From Mesorhizobium loti (lineage in GTDB: Bacteria > Pseudomonadota > Alphaproteobacteria > Rhizobiales > Rhizobiaceae), in assembly GCF_003148495.1 (NCBI RefSeq), contig NZ_QGGH01000001.1:248986-312985 (forward strand): a DNA stretch of 64,000 bases. The letters are read 5' to 3'. The notes beneath the pieces were generated by a model, which was not told the origin of the DNA, did no database searches, and saw only the letters and a list, made by a program, of their open reading frames with translations. The position numbers and the translations under genes are program-made. Of the stretch, positions 17,650-27,043 are shown piece after piece. Position 1 is the first letter of the stretch. Every line of letters begins with the position of its first letter.

Positions 17650-18270
17650 ATGGCTGGCAAGAAGATACTGATGCTCGTTGGCGAGTTCAGCGAGGAATAT
17701 GAGATTTTCGTCTTTGAGCAGGCGATGCATGCGGTCGGCCACACCGTGCATGTCGTCTGTCCGGACAAGAAGGCGGGCGATATATTGAAAACGTCGCTGC
17801 ACGACTTCGAAGGCCACCAGACCTACACGGAAAAGCTCGGCCACGACTACATCCTCAACAAGACGTTTTCCGAGGTGGACCCAGCTGCATACGATGCCGT
17901 CTATGCGGCGGGCGGGCGCGGCCCGGAATACATCCGCATCGACAAGCGGGTGCAGGCGCTGGTGCGGCATTTTCACGAGGCCGGCAAGCCGATCTTCACC
18001 ATCTGCCATGGCGTGCAGATCCTGATTGCTGTCGATGGCGTGGTGCGGGGCCGGGAAGTCGCAGCACTCCATTATTGCGAGCCGGAGGTCACGCTGGCCG
18101 GTGGCATCTATATCGACGTCGCACCGACCGGCGCCCATGTCGACGGCAATCTCGTGTCAGCCAAGGGCTGGCCGGGCCTGTCCAACTTCATCCGCGAATG
18201 TCTGAAGGTGCTGGGCACCGAGATCCGCCATGGCGAGATCCTGATGCGCGACGAGCGTCAGGCGGCCTGA
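17650..18270 (+). CDS. DJ-1/PfpI family protein
   Basis: 206 residues from the ATG at 17650, which follows AAGGGAGGAAC; an ATG at 17626 would put this site inside the coding frame. The glutamine-amidotransferase-like fold has the nucleophile Cys in the TICHGVQIL elbow near residue 127 and a Glu near the N-terminus (LVGEFSEEYE). Members act as chaperones, glyoxalases or proteases; which applies here cannot be read from sequence. An ATGA-free, stand-alone gene, ending 109 bp before a convergent fatty-acid desaturase. No signal peptide. Confidence 0.87.
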   Translation: MAGKKILMLVGEFSEEYEIFVFEQAMHAVGHTVHVVCPDKKAGDILKTSLHDFEGHQTYTEKLGHDYILNKTFSEVDPAAYDAVYAAGGRGPEYIRIDKRVQALVRHFHEAGKPIFTICHGVQILIAVDGVVRGREVAALHYCEPEVTLAGGIYIDVAPTGAHVDGNLVSAKGWPGLSNFIRECLKVLGTEIRHGEILMRDERQAA

Positions 18271-18334
18271 TCCAGGGAATTTGCAAAGCCGCTGCGTCCA
18301 TGACGCGGCGGTCTTTCTATTTTCTTGTTTTAAC

Positions 18335-18378
18335 GCAATTCCGGACGGAAAACCGTTTCACACTTTTCCTGGAATTGC
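18335..18378. repeat. Palindromic repeat, GCAATTCC arms (copy 1)
   Basis: Arms 18335-18342 and 18371-18378 are perfect; the core is GGAAAACCGTTTCACACTTTTCC. It lies between two convergent genes and abuts the stop codon of the desaturase gene. Confidence 0.75.
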
Positions 18379-19401
18379 TTAGGCGGCCGCCCGTGCCTCG
18401 CGGAACGACACCAGCTTGCGGCGGTTCTCGTCCCACAACGCCAGTTTGACGCAGCGCAGGCTTTCGAGCAGCGTGACGCGGCCGATGCTGCGCAGTTCGG
18501 GATAATCCCGCAGCACTTCCTGCAACCGGTAGCACGGCACCTTGGCGGAGAGGTGGTGGACGTGATGGACACCGATATTGCCGGTAAACCAGTTCAGTAC
18601 CGGGGGCAGGTCGTAATAGGACGATCCGTGCAGGGCGGCATGCTGGAATTCCCAGTCGGCATCCTTCGCCCATTCCGTTTCCTCGAACTGATGCTGGACG
18701 TAGAACAGCCAGATGCCGGCCGAACCGGCGAGGACGACGATCGGCAGATGGACCACCAGGAACGCGCCGGGGCCGACGAACCAGATGAGGACGGCTGCTG
18801 CAACCGCGATGCCAAGATTGGTGGTCATCGACGACACCCAGGGCGTCAGGCCGCCGCGCATCATGCCGACGGGCAGCCTTTGCTCGAAGATGAACAGCCA
18901 GATCGGCCCGAGCCCGAACATCACCAGCGGGTGGCGATAGAGACGATAGGCAAGGCGGCCTCGCCATGACATTTGCCGATATTCGGCAACGGTCAGCGTC
19001 CTGATGTCGCCCATGCCGCGTTCGTCAAGATTGCCGGCGCTGGCGTGGTGTGTCGCATGAGCGCGCCGCCAGCAGTCGTAGGGCGTCAGCGTCAGGATGC
19101 CGAGCGCACGGCCGATCCAGTCGTCCGCGTAGCGATTGGCGAAGAAGGAGCCGTGGCCGCAATCGTGCTGGATCATGAAGATGCGGACCAGAAACCCGGC
19201 CGCGGGAAGGATCAGGATCAGTCCCCACCAATGGCCATAAGCATAGGCCGCCGAGGACAGTCCCCAGAGCACGGCGAACGGAATGAGTGTGATGGCGAGT
19301 TCCACTGTGCTGCGCCGCCTGTCAGGCTTCTTGTAGCGCGCCAGAATTTTCAGCCAGGCGCGCTTGCTGTTGGCGACCGCCTCAGGGGAAATCATGTTCA
19401 T
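18379..19401 (-). CDS. Membrane fatty acid desaturase
   Basis: 340 residues from the ATG at 19401; an upstream extension to 19443 is weakly supported. Four hydrophobic segments surround the three histidine boxes of acyl desaturases: HDCGH, HATHH and HHVHH. These bind a di-iron centre that introduces a double bond into a fatty-acyl chain using O2. The enzyme sits in the inner membrane with boxes on the cytoplasmic side. It would adjust membrane fluidity or lipid composition. Substrate regiospecificity cannot be told. Confidence 0.9.
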   Translation of the reverse strand: MNMISPEAVANSKRAWLKILARYKKPDRRRSTVELAITLIPFAVLWGLSSAAYAYGHWWGLILILPAAGFLVRIFMIQHDCGHGSFFANRYADDWIGRALGILTLTPYDCWRRAHATHHASAGNLDERGMGDIRTLTVAEYRQMSWRGRLAYRLYRHPLVMFGLGPIWLFIFEQRLPVGMMRGGLTPWVSSMTTNLGIAVAAAVLIWFVGPGAFLVVHLPIVVLAGSAGIWLFYVQHQFEETEWAKDADWEFQHAALHGSSYYDLPPVLNWFTGNIGVHHVHHLSAKVPCYRLQEVLRDYPELRSIGRVTLLESLRCVKLALWDENRRKLVSFREARAAA

Positions 19402-19614
19402 CAGGAAGCATAGGCGGGGTACCCCGCCACCGCAAGACAGCAATCACGCAAAATTACTGCGCGTAATTGTCGCGTGGGGGCGGTCGAGCCTGCCATCTCG
19501 GGCTCGACCGGCTTGATGATAGATCGCCGCAGTGGCGGGCTTTCAAGCCCGATAATTCAGCAATCGGAAGCCCTAATTGTCGTCTGATCAGCGGCTGCCA
19601 GTTCGGGTCAATCT

Positions 19615-19995
19615 CTATTCGCGATCGAGAACAGGACAGCCGCGCTCGGTGCCGAAAGTCACGCGCACGCGGTCGCCATCCTGTCTGCCGCGGACAACGA
19701 TCTCCCGGCGGCCGACGGACTCTATCCTTGCCCGGCGGACGCCCATTCGGTCCGCCTTGTCGAGGGCCCGGTCTTCCGTGCAGCCTCGTGATTGACGGCG
19801 GTCGCGCCGGTCGTCGCGCCGGGGACCTTCGCAATCGTCATAGGCGGGATCGCAATCTTGCATGAGCTTCAGCCGCGGGCCATGTTTGCCCAATTGCAGC
19901 TGCAGATCCTCTGCTTGTGCCGGAAAGGCCACTAAGGTGACGGCGCCGAGGCCGATAAGCGCCGCCAGCAATGAGGTGATCGAAACCTTGCGCAT
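19615..19995 (-). CDS. Hypothetical secreted protein, Arg/Asp-rich
   Basis: 126 residues from the ATG at 19995, which has a GGAGGACATA site. The first 28 residues are a clear signal peptide ending in AQA, so the product is exported. The mature part is rich in Arg and Asp (PRRDDRRDRRQSRG) with four cysteines that could pair. I do not recognise a family. It stands alone on the minus strand between the desaturase and a small gene. Confidence 0.65.
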   Translation of the reverse strand: MRKVSITSLLAALIGLGAVTLVAFPAQAEDLQLQLGKHGPRLKLMQDCDPAYDDCEGPRRDDRRDRRQSRGCTEDRALDKADRMGVRRARIESVGRREIVVRGRQDGDRVRVTFGTERGCPVLDRE

Positions 19996-20092
19996 TATGT
20001 CCTCCATTTGAACCACAACACATCCATCCTTAGATGGTTCGGTTCTTTCAGGCTATTGCCGATAGAGGTTTGCTGCCAGATTGGTCGGCGCG

Positions 20093-20293
20093 TCACCGTC
20101 GGCGCAAGCCGACGTCACCGCCCTCCGCGCCGTCCAGGCGGTCGAGTAGCTCTCTGAAGCGGTCGGGAAGGTCGGCCTCGGTGCGGAAGGCCGGCAAGGT
20201 GCGCAGAAAGCGCGTCACCGTCTCGGCGCCGAACTGGCGTCTGACCTCGGCGGCCAGCCTTTCTACCTTTTCACCCTTGTTGCGGCTCATCAT
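20093..20293 (-). CDS. Small conserved-looking hypothetical protein, 66 aa
   Basis: Helical, charged cytoplasmic protein. It begins with a possible double start (MM) at 20293 and has a GGAGGAG stretch some 25 bases upstream, which is far for a ribosome site. No domain recognised. It sits between a secreted protein gene and grpE on the other strand, so it is not in an operon. I call it from its length, composition and codon usage, not from a family. Confidence 0.4.
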   Translation of the reverse strand: MMSRNKGEKVERLAAEVRRQFGAETVTRFLRTLPAFRTEADLPDRFRELLDRLDGAEGGDVGLRRR

Positions 20294-20530
20294 CTCAAAA
20301 TCCTGTGTCGGTTTCGAAACTCCTCCAGCAAGGGAATGGTTCCCCCATCACGCCTTTGTGGCAAGCAAAGCCGGCGGTTAGGGTAAAATTTGAATTAAAT
20401 CGAAATGTCTTGCCTGTCGTTTCCAGCCCTGGCTGATCGCCTCCACAATCGCTTACCCCTTGATTTTTGGCCGCCAAACCTCGATATCGAGCACAAAATC
20501 CACACCATTCGAGATTGACGGGAAACGGCG

Positions 20531-21166
20531 ATGAGCGACCAGGCAAAAGACGAACGCGCGCCCGATGAAGTCGAGGCAACCGAGGCCACTGCCGAGCGCA
20601 CGGAAGGCAGCATCGACGGCGACTATGAAGCCCTTGTGCGGCTGCTGAAGGAAAATGAAGAACTGAAGGACCGCGCGCTTCGCGTGGCGGCCGAGATGGA
20701 AAACTTGCGTCGCCGCACGGCGCGCGACGTGCACGACGCGCGCACCTACGCGGTCGCGAATTTCGCTCGCGACATGCTGTCGGTGTCGGACAATCTGCGC
20801 CGCGCGCTGGACGCGATTCCCGCCGAGGCCAAGGCGTCTGGTGACGCCGGCTTCAAGGCGCTGATCGAAGGCGTCGACTTGACCGAGCGCGCCATGCTGT
20901 CGGCGCTGGAACGGCACGGGGTCAAGAAGCTCGCGCCCGAAGGCGAGAAGTTCGATCCCAATTTCCACCAGGCGATGTTCGAAGTGCCCAATCCGGACGT
21001 TCCGGCCAATACCGTGGTCCAGGTTATGCAGCCGGGCTATTCGATCGGCGACCGCGTGCTGCGCCCCGCCATGGTTGGCGTCGCCAAGGGCGGTCCGAAA
21101 CTTGCCACCGCCGAAGCGCCGGTCGAGCCGGGGCCGGTGAACGAACAGGCTGAGAAGGATGCATGA
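20531..21166 (+). CDS. grpE: GrpE, nucleotide exchange factor of DnaK
   Basis: 211 residues. A long acidic N-terminal region leads into a coiled coil (about 35-85) and the beta domain with [26 protein letters not shown] (shown in part), ending with [19 protein letters not shown]. It releases ADP from DnaK so that clients can be rebound. The C-terminal tail is Glu/Pro-rich. The usual upstream neighbour hrcA is not here; instead the gene begins 237 bp after a small convergent gene. A tandem/inverted repeat follows. Confidence 0.94.
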   Translation: MSDQAKDERAPDEVEATEATAERTEGSIDGDYEALVRLLKENEELKDRALRVAAEMENLRRRTARDVHDARTYAVANFARDMLSVSDNLRRALDAIPAEAKASGDAGFKALIEGVDLTERAMLSALERHGVKKLAPEGEKFDPNFHQAMFEVPNPDVPANTVVQVMQPGYSIGDRVLRPAMVGVAKGGPKLATAEAPVEPGPVNEQAEKDA

Positions 21167-21168
21167 TT

Positions 21169-21286
21169 AGGGCAGTAGGGGAGTAAGGCGGTAGGGCAGT
21201 AGGGCAATAGGGAAAAGGGGAGTCGCACCAAGGGTGCGGCTTCGTGCTAAGCATACTGCCTTACTGCCCCATTCCCTTACTCCCCT
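21169..21286. repeat. GGCAGTAGGG-type direct and inverted repeat region
   Basis: Direct copies of AGGGCAGTAGGG-like units on the left face a right arm with the complementary CTGCCTTACTGCCCC and CTTACTCCCC. It fills the gap between grpE and the TRIC gene and would fold as a long imperfect hairpin. Confidence 0.6.
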
Positions 21287-21294
21287 GGCCTGCC

Positions 21295-21927
21295 ATGAAC
21301 CCCATCGCGCTTCTCGATTATGCCGGTGTCGCCGTCTTCGCGGCGACCGGGGCGCTTGCGGCTTCGCGCAAGCAACTCGACATTATCGGCTTCCTGTTCC
21401 TAGCCAGCGTCACCGGGATAGGCGGCGGCACGCTTCGCGACGTCATCCTCAACCTGCCGGTTTTCTGGGTCGCCAATTCCGGCTATGTGCTGATCTGCGC
21501 CGCGGTTGCGGTGCTGGTCTTCTTCAGCGCGCACCGTGTCGAATCGCGCTGGAAATGGCTGCTCTGGCTCGACGCCATCGGGCTCGCCGCCTTTTCGGTG
21601 ATGGGCGCAGCCAAGGGACTTGCGATTACCGGTTCGCCGGTCGTCTCCGTCGTCACCGGTGTGCTTACCGCCACTTTCGGCGGCATTCTGCGCGACCTCC
21701 TTGCCGGCGAGCCATCGGTGCTGCTCAGGCCCGAAATCTACGTCACAGCAGCCCTTGCGGGTGCCGGCCTCTACACACTTGGCGATTTTGCCGGACTGCC
21801 GCCGCTCGCCTCGGACCTCGCCGGTTTTGCGGCGGCGTTCTTTGTGCGTGGCGGCGCGCTCAAATTCGGCTGGTCGTTTCCGTCCTACAAGAGCCGACCC
21901 GGCCGGCGGCCGGAAGATATCCCGTGA
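21295..21927 (+). CDS. Trimeric intracellular cation (TRIC) channel family protein
   Basis: 210 residues from the ATG at 21295. Six to seven hydrophobic segments form two repeats, each with the GGGTLRDV or GGILRDLL signature, the duplicated pattern of the UPF0126/TRIC family. Bacterial TRIC proteins form trimers in the inner membrane and conduct K+. The end (ALKFGWSFP) is family-typical. It lies between two intergenic repeat regions with no obvious partner gene. Confidence 0.88.
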   Translation: MNPIALLDYAGVAVFAATGALAASRKQLDIIGFLFLASVTGIGGGTLRDVILNLPVFWVANSGYVLICAAVAVLVFFSAHRVESRWKWLLWLDAIGLAAFSVMGAAKGLAITGSPVVSVVTGVLTATFGGILRDLLAGEPSVLLRPEIYVTAALAGAGLYTLGDFAGLPPLASDLAGFAAAFFVRGGALKFGWSFPSYKSRPGRRPEDIP

Positions 21928-21933
21928 AAAGGA

Positions 21934-21995
21934 AGCGAATAGGGAATAGCGAATAGCAGTCCGCAGGATTGCGGCGTAACTCCTCGCTATTCGCT
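21934..21995. repeat. AGCGAATAGC palindromic repeat
   Basis: Perfect arms AGCGAATAGC (21948-21957) and GCTATTCGCT (21986-21995), with an extra direct copy GCGAATAGGG on the left. It lies between convergent TRIC and olsB genes and could act as a bidirectional terminator. Confidence 0.6.
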
Positions 21996-21999
21996 AGCG

Positions 22000-22887
22000 T
22001 CAGGCAGCGAAGCGCTGGGCTTCCCCGCCATAATAGTTGACGTAGCGGGCTCCGATTTCCTTGACCGGCATGACGACGAAGACGTCGACCGTCGAGAATT
22101 CGCGGTCGATGACGCAGCCGTCACCGATGCGGGCACCGACGCGCAGGTAGCCCTTGACCAAAGGCGGCATCGCAGCGATCGCCGCCTTGGTATTGACGGC
22201 CTCGATCGGCATCAGATCCATCGAGCAGTAGCGCCCGGACACGGCGCGCACGTCCCAGGCCGAATTCGTCCGGCAGTGGTGGGCGAGGTAGGTGAGCGCC
22301 TCCGCGTGCGCTGCCGGCACGGTGCCGTGAAAGGACGCGCAGCCGGTCATCACGCCGATTTCGTAATGGTTGATATAGGCCCAGATGCCTTGCCACAGCG
22401 CCTCGATGGTGCGCTTCGAGCGGTATTCCGGCAAAACGCAGGAGCGGCCGAGCTCGAGAAAACGCTGGCCGGGGTGACGGGCTATGAGCTTGGTCAGCTC
22501 AAATTCACCTTCCGAATAGAACCCTCCGGCCGTGGCCGCGATTTCTTGCCGCAGCAGCCGATACGTGCCGACGATGCGGCGATGTTCGGGACCGGAAAGC
22601 GTGGTGTCCAAAACCAGCAGATGGTCGCAGAGCGGATCGAACCGGTCAGCGTCACGGCGGTCATGGGCCCGGAACAGGTCCTTCTTGGCGCCAAGTTCGT
22701 CGTAGAACACCCGGTAGCGCACTTCCTGCGCGGCCGCGATCTCGGCCTCGTTGCGAGCGAGCCGCACTTCAAGATTGCCTATACGGCCCAGTGCCGCGCC
22801 CTTTATGACGGAATCGACGTTACGTCCGGCAAGCAAGGCGCTGCTGGCGTTCGGCCGAGTGTCACATTCCGGCATAACTGTATGCAC
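22000..22887 (-). CDS. olsB: OlsB, L-ornithine N-alpha-acyltransferase
   Basis: 295 residues, the usual length for OlsB. The start is a GTG at 22887, preceded by AAGGAG at good spacing; an ATG four codons later is less well placed. The GNAT-like fold shows EVRYRVFYDELGA near residue 55 and the family stretch ELGRSCVLPEYRSKRTIEALWQG (in part). It transfers a 3-hydroxyacyl chain from acyl-ACP to ornithine, the first step in ornithine lipids. Those membrane lipids replace phospholipids under phosphate limitation in rhizobia. olsA is not next to it. A Pho-box candidate lies upstream. Confidence 0.9.
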   Translation of the reverse strand: MHTVMPECDTRPNASSALLAGRNVDSVIKGAALGRIGNLEVRLARNEAEIAAAQEVRYRVFYDELGAKKDLFRAHDRRDADRFDPLCDHLLVLDTTLSGPEHRRIVGTYRLLRQEIAATAGGFYSEGEFELTKLIARHPGQRFLELGRSCVLPEYRSKRTIEALWQGIWAYINHYEIGVMTGCASFHGTVPAAHAEALTYLAHHCRTNSAWDVRAVSGRYCSMDLMPIEAVNTKAAIAAMPPLVKGYLRVGARIGDGCVIDREFSTVDVFVVMPVKEIGARYVNYYGGEAQRFAA

Positions 22888-22938
22888 GAGTGATTCTCCT
22901 TCGAGCCATCCCTCTTGGCACGGGGATACGGTGTAGGT

Positions 22939-22956
22939 GCAACAGGATTGTGACAG
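22939..22956 (-). promoter_or_regulatory. Candidate Pho box upstream of olsB
   Basis: Read on the minus strand, CTGTCAC-AATC-CTGTTGC matches the PhoB pattern of two CTGTCAT/C-like repeats separated by 4 bases, with three mismatches in total to CTGTCAT/CTGTCAC. It lies about 52 bp before the olsB start. PhoB control of olsB is established in Sinorhizobium meliloti; here it is inferred from the site. Confidence 0.6.
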
Positions 22957-23056
22957 TACCGTGATACGCCGTTGTGGGCAATACTTCGTCGGCTGGCGAA
23001 TACGATCAACCGGCTACGTTTAAGCGATCGCGCGGCGCGAAATGGGCGGTGGAAGC

Positions 23057-25342
23057 TCAGGCCGCGACGACCTGTCCCTCTACGGCATTGACCAGCGCCT
23101 GAGGGTCGAGCGGCTTGGTGACAAAGCCGCTGGCGCCATGGGCCAACACCGTATGGCGGGTTTTTTCCTGGCTGTCGGCAGACAGCACCATGATCGGCAC
23201 CGGCGACACGGCGGTCTCTTCCTCATGGCGGCGGATGGCGGCAATCGCGTCCAGCCCGTCCATGACCGGCATATGCAGATCCATCAAAACCACGTCGAAG
23301 CGGTCCCTGTGACCGGCGCCGGTGACAGCCTCGACGGCGGCCTTGCCATTGCCGACCACCTTGACGCGATGCCCGGCCTTCAACAGCGTGGCGCGGGCCA
23401 GCATGGCGTTGATGTCATTGTCCTCGGCGATCAGCACCGACAGGCCCCGCTGGCGGTTGCCGACGGCGCGCATCGTCGGTGCGCCGCGCTTTTCGGGCTG
23501 CGGCTGGGCTAGGCTGGCGGCATGGCTGCTCAACAGCACACGCAGAAGCGTTCCGCCACGCACCGGCCTGGCCAGGAAGGTTGCGTAGCCACTGGCGCGG
23601 AACTCGCCGAGCATGCCGCGGTCGGTCGGCGCTATCAGCGTGATGGCCTCGCAGTCGGAGAAACCGCTCTGGCGCAGGCGTTTGAGCAGCCTTCCATCGC
23701 TTTCTTCCATGGCCGCATCGACCAGAATCACATCGCAGCCGGCGGCGAAGGGTGCGGCCTGTGCGGCGGCGGTTGCGACGTCGACCGCGCCGCCATTGGC
23801 GCGGATGGTGCGGGCGATGGCGTCGGCCTCGACGGCGTTTTTCGACAGGATCACCGCGCGCCTGCCCAAGAGCGCGTTCTGGCGGCCCTGCGGCGCTTCG
23901 GTGGCTGCTATCGCCGGGATTTCGAAGACGAACTCGGATCCCTGGCCGAGCCGGCTGGATACCGAGATCGTGCCGCCCATGGCGGCCACCAGGCGCCTGG
24001 AGATGGCAAGGCCGAGGCCGGCCCCGCCATGCGTGCGCGTCGACGTGCCGTCGGCCTGCTCGAACTCCTCGAAAATGCGATCCAGGTCCTCATCATGCAG
24101 GCCCGGACCGGTATCGGCGATGGTGAAGCATACGCGGTCGCTGGTTTCGGTGCGCGCGCGTGCGATGCTCACCAACACGCCGCCGCTGTCGGTGAATTTG
24201 ATGGCGTTGCCGATAAGGTTGAGCAGCACCTGCCTGACCTTGCCCGGATCGGCGGTGATCAACTGCGGCACGTCGGGTTCGACATGGCAGCCCAGCCCGA
24301 TACCCTTGGCGAAGGCGCGCGCGGCCAGCAATTCGGTGATGTTGTCGGCGATCTCGCGCACCGACATCGGCTGCGGCTCCGGGTCGAAGCGCCCGGCTTC
24401 GATCTTGGAGTAGTCGAGAAGATCCTCGATCAGGGCAAGCAATGCGCTGGCCGAGGTCGAGACGGCGCCGACATAGGTCTGCTGCTCCGGCGACAGGCTG
24501 GTGTCGGCCAGCAGCCTGGCCATGCCCATGATGCCGTTCATCGGCGTGCGAATTTCATGGCTGACGGTGGCGAGGAAGCGTGATTTGGCCTGGCTGGCAT
24601 ATTCAGCCCGCTCGCGTGCGGTGATCAGCGAGGATTCGGCGCGTTTGCGGGCGGTGATGTCGCGAGCGATCGCGCGATGCGAAACAGCATCGCTGTCCTT
24701 GTCACGTACCGACAGTTCGATCCACGAGAACCAACGCGGGCCGCTCGGCGTACTGATGGCGACATCGGTGGAACTCAGGCACTCATGGTCGGAAAAGGCG
24801 GCATCGGGAACGATACCGACTTCGATGCCGAGTTCCGCCAGGGTCTTGCCGGCAAGGTCGCGTTGATCGATTTCGACCAGATCGGCGAAGACCTTGTTGG
24901 CATAGACGATATAGCCATCGCGGTCGCGATGGATGACGAGATCACCAAGCGCGTCGATCAGGCCGCGAAAGCGCTCATCGCTCTCCTGCATTTCCCACAT
25001 GCGGTCGGCCAGCGTCTCGATCTCGGCGCGGCTGCGAGCAGTGGTTTCGTCAAGAAGGGCGGCGGTGCGGTGTTCGCTCCGCCTGGCGCGCAGATGCACG
25101 GCAAGGCCGGCAAGGCCGGTTGCCAGCAATGCGATGCTGATGAAGATGGGTGCCCCGGTCAGATGCGCCAGGCCGGCCACCACCACGATGGCGACGAATG
25201 TCAGAAAGGGCAGGCCTTCGCGCCTGGAGAATTCCGGCTCGGGCACCAGCGACGGCGCGGCGACAAAGCGCCGCGTCGACGTCGGCGCCGCATCGACGTC
25301 GTCGCCAGTGTCCGCCTGTTGGCTGCCGGATTCCGCGATCAT
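23057..25342 (-). CDS. Hybrid sensor histidine kinase with PAS and two receiver domains
   Basis: 761 residues. Two hydrophobic segments (about 46-60 and 65-85) anchor it in the inner membrane. A PAS domain spans about 122-235. HisKA has the phosphoacceptor His262 in [10 protein letters not shown], and the ATPase has [15 protein letters not shown] and [10 protein letters not shown]. Two receivers follow: the first keeps an Asp in VILVDAAME but lacks the acidic pair at its start; the second has AEDNDIN and VVLMDLHMP intact. No response regulator gene is next to it, so output may go through a phosphotransfer protein. Signal unknown. Confidence 0.92.
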   Translation of the reverse strand: MIAESGSQQADTGDDVDAAPTSTRRFVAAPSLVPEPEFSRREGLPFLTFVAIVVVAGLAHLTGAPIFISIALLATGLAGLAVHLRARRSEHRTAALLDETTARSRAEIETLADRMWEMQESDERFRGLIDALGDLVIHRDRDGYIVYANKVFADLVEIDQRDLAGKTLAELGIEVGIVPDAAFSDHECLSSTDVAISTPSGPRWFSWIELSVRDKDSDAVSHRAIARDITARKRAESSLITARERAEYASQAKSRFLATVSHEIRTPMNGIMGMARLLADTSLSPEQQTYVGAVSTSASALLALIEDLLDYSKIEAGRFDPEPQPMSVREIADNITELLAARAFAKGIGLGCHVEPDVPQLITADPGKVRQVLLNLIGNAIKFTDSGGVLVSIARARTETSDRVCFTIADTGPGLHDEDLDRIFEEFEQADGTSTRTHGGAGLGLAISRRLVAAMGGTISVSSRLGQGSEFVFEIPAIAATEAPQGRQNALLGRRAVILSKNAVEADAIARTIRANGGAVDVATAAAQAAPFAAGCDVILVDAAMEESDGRLLKRLRQSGFSDCEAITLIAPTDRGMLGEFRASGYATFLARPVRGGTLLRVLLSSHAASLAQPQPEKRGAPTMRAVGNRQRGLSVLIAEDNDINAMLARATLLKAGHRVKVVGNGKAAVEAVTGAGHRDRFDVVLMDLHMPVMDGLDAIAAIRRHEEETAVSPVPIMVLSADSQEKTRHTVLAHGASGFVTKPLDPQALVNAVEGQVVAA

Positions 25343-25485
25343 GGGAAATCCTTGCCAGACAGAGATTATGGAAAATTGCGGCGGATCGTTCGAATTTTAG
25401 CGGATGAACGCTTTTTGCCGAAGCAGCTGCGGATTTGCCACCGGACATGGCGATATCCGTCCGCCTTCTCCGGCAGTCGAGCGGC

Positions 25486-26475
25486 TCACATGTCCACGAC
25501 GACGCGCCCGCGGATCTTGCCGTCGACGATGTCGCGCGCGGCATCGATGATGCCGTCAAAACCGATGGTCCTGGACAGGCTGGCGAGCTTCTGCAGATCG
25601 AGCTCGGTGCCGATGCGGCGCCATGCCTCGAGCCGGACTGCCTTCGGCGCCATCACCGAATCGATGCCCAGCAATGAGACGCCGCGCAGGATGAAGGGGG
25701 CGACGCTCGTCGGCAGGTCCATGCCGCCAGCCAAGCCGCAGGCGGCGACCGCGCCGCCATAGGAGGTCATCGAGAGCACATTGGCCAGCGTGTGGCTACC
25801 GACGGCGTCGACGCCGCCAGCCCAGCGCTCCTTGGCCAGCGGCTTGGCCGGCTGGGCAAGCTCGTCGCGCGATATCACTTCGGCGGCGCCAAGGTTGATC
25901 AAATAGGGGCTTTCGGCATTGCGGCCGGTGGAGGCAATGACATGGTAGCCGAGGCTGGACAGGATCGAGACCGCGACCGAGCCGACGCCGCCGGCCGCCC
26001 CTGTCACCACCACCGGGCCGCGATCGGGCAGGATGCCGTGGCGCTCCAGGGCCATGACGCAGAGCATCGCGGTGTAGCCTGCGGTGCCGACGGCCATCGC
26101 GTCATGCGGGCTGATGCCATCGGGGAGCGGCACCAGCCAGTCGCCCTTGACACGGGCGCGGCCGGCGTAGGCCCCGAAATGGGTTTCGCCGACGCCCCAG
26201 CCGTTCAGGATGACTTTGTCGCCAGCGCGCCAGTCGGGATGGGAAGACGAGATGACGGTGCCGGCGAAATCGATGCCCGGCACCAGCGGCCAGCGGCGGA
26301 TCACCGGCGCCTTGCCTGTGATCGCCAGACCATCCTTGTAGTTCACCGTCGTCGCCTCGACCGCGACGGTGACATCGCCTTCCATCAGGTCGGCGTCGGT
26401 GAGATCGGTTACGGTTACCGACTGCTTTTTCTCGGTGTCACGCGAAACGAGGATGGCTTTGAAGGTTTCGGACAT
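25486..26475 (-). CDS. acuI: MDR family oxidoreductase, AcuI/YhdH (acryloyl-CoA reductase) type
   Basis: 329 residues from the ATG at 26475. The GroES half has TTVNYKDGLAITGKAP and VPGIDFAGTV; the Rossmann half has VVVTGAAGGVGSVAV near residue 155. NYKDGL and GWGVGETHFGAYA are signatures of the AcuI/YhdH subfamily, which reduces acryloyl-CoA to propionyl-CoA with NADPH. That activity removes toxic acrylate intermediates. It follows lspA on the same strand after 57 bp and may share its transcript. The exact substrate is inferred from the subfamily. Confidence 0.87.
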   Translation of the reverse strand: MSETFKAILVSRDTEKKQSVTVTDLTDADLMEGDVTVAVEATTVNYKDGLAITGKAPVIRRWPLVPGIDFAGTVISSSHPDWRAGDKVILNGWGVGETHFGAYAGRARVKGDWLVPLPDGISPHDAMAVGTAGYTAMLCVMALERHGILPDRGPVVVTGAAGGVGSVAVSILSSLGYHVIASTGRNAESPYLINLGAAEVISRDELAQPAKPLAKERWAGGVDAVGSHTLANVLSMTSYGGAVAACGLAGGMDLPTSVAPFILRGVSLLGIDSVMAPKAVRLEAWRRIGTELDLQKLASLSRTIGFDGIIDAARDIVDGKIRGRVVVDM

Positions 26476-26532
26476 CTCTTTCTCCGCGATCTTGTTTGGC
26501 GACATGAACTGTGCGGCGATGGCCGCGCGGGG

Positions 26533-27030
26533 TCAATCTTTGGAGGACTTGGCGTTTGAAGGCTTGGGCTCGCGCCGCCAGCCGAACAGTTCATCGAAGA
26601 CGACCAGTGCCGCACCCACCGAGATGAAGGCGTCGGCAAGGTTGAAGACGGCGAAGGACCAGACCGGCGTGTGGAACAGGATGTAGTCGATGACGTGGCC
26701 GTAGACGGCGCGGTCGATCAGATTGCCGAGCGCGCCGCCGACGATCAGCGCAAAGCCGGTGCGGGCAAGGATCTGGGACGGTGCGATCCGTGTCGCCAGG
26801 AACAGCACGAAGGCAACGACCGCAAGCGAAATGACGATCAGCCCGGTGTCGCCGAAGGACGAGAACATCGAGAAGGCGATGCCGGTGTTGTAGGTGCGAA
26901 ACAGCGCCAGGAAGGGTACCAGATCGAGCTTTTCCTGAAAGGCGAGACCAGTCTCGACCAGGTGTTTTATCCACTGGTCAAGCGCGATGGCCGCGACGAC
27001 GAGCAGTGCGTAGGGAGACCATGATCTCAC
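26533..27030 (-). CDS. lspA: Lipoprotein signal peptidase (signal peptidase II)
   Basis: 165 residues with four transmembrane segments. The two catalytic aspartates are in GNLIDRAVYGHVIDY and FNLADAFIS, and the NTGIAFS motif lies near residue 50. It is an inner-membrane aspartyl protease that cleaves the signal peptide of prolipoproteins after lipid attachment. The C-terminal tail is basic and cytoplasmic. It begins 13 bp after the TrmH-family gene, pointing to an operon. Confidence 0.95.
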   Translation of the reverse strand: MRSWSPYALLVVAAIALDQWIKHLVETGLAFQEKLDLVPFLALFRTYNTGIAFSMFSSFGDTGLIVISLAVVAFVLFLATRIAPSQILARTGFALIVGGALGNLIDRAVYGHVIDYILFHTPVWSFAVFNLADAFISVGAALVVFDELFGWRREPKPSNAKSSKD

Positions 27031-27043
27031 AGGCAGGCAACCT

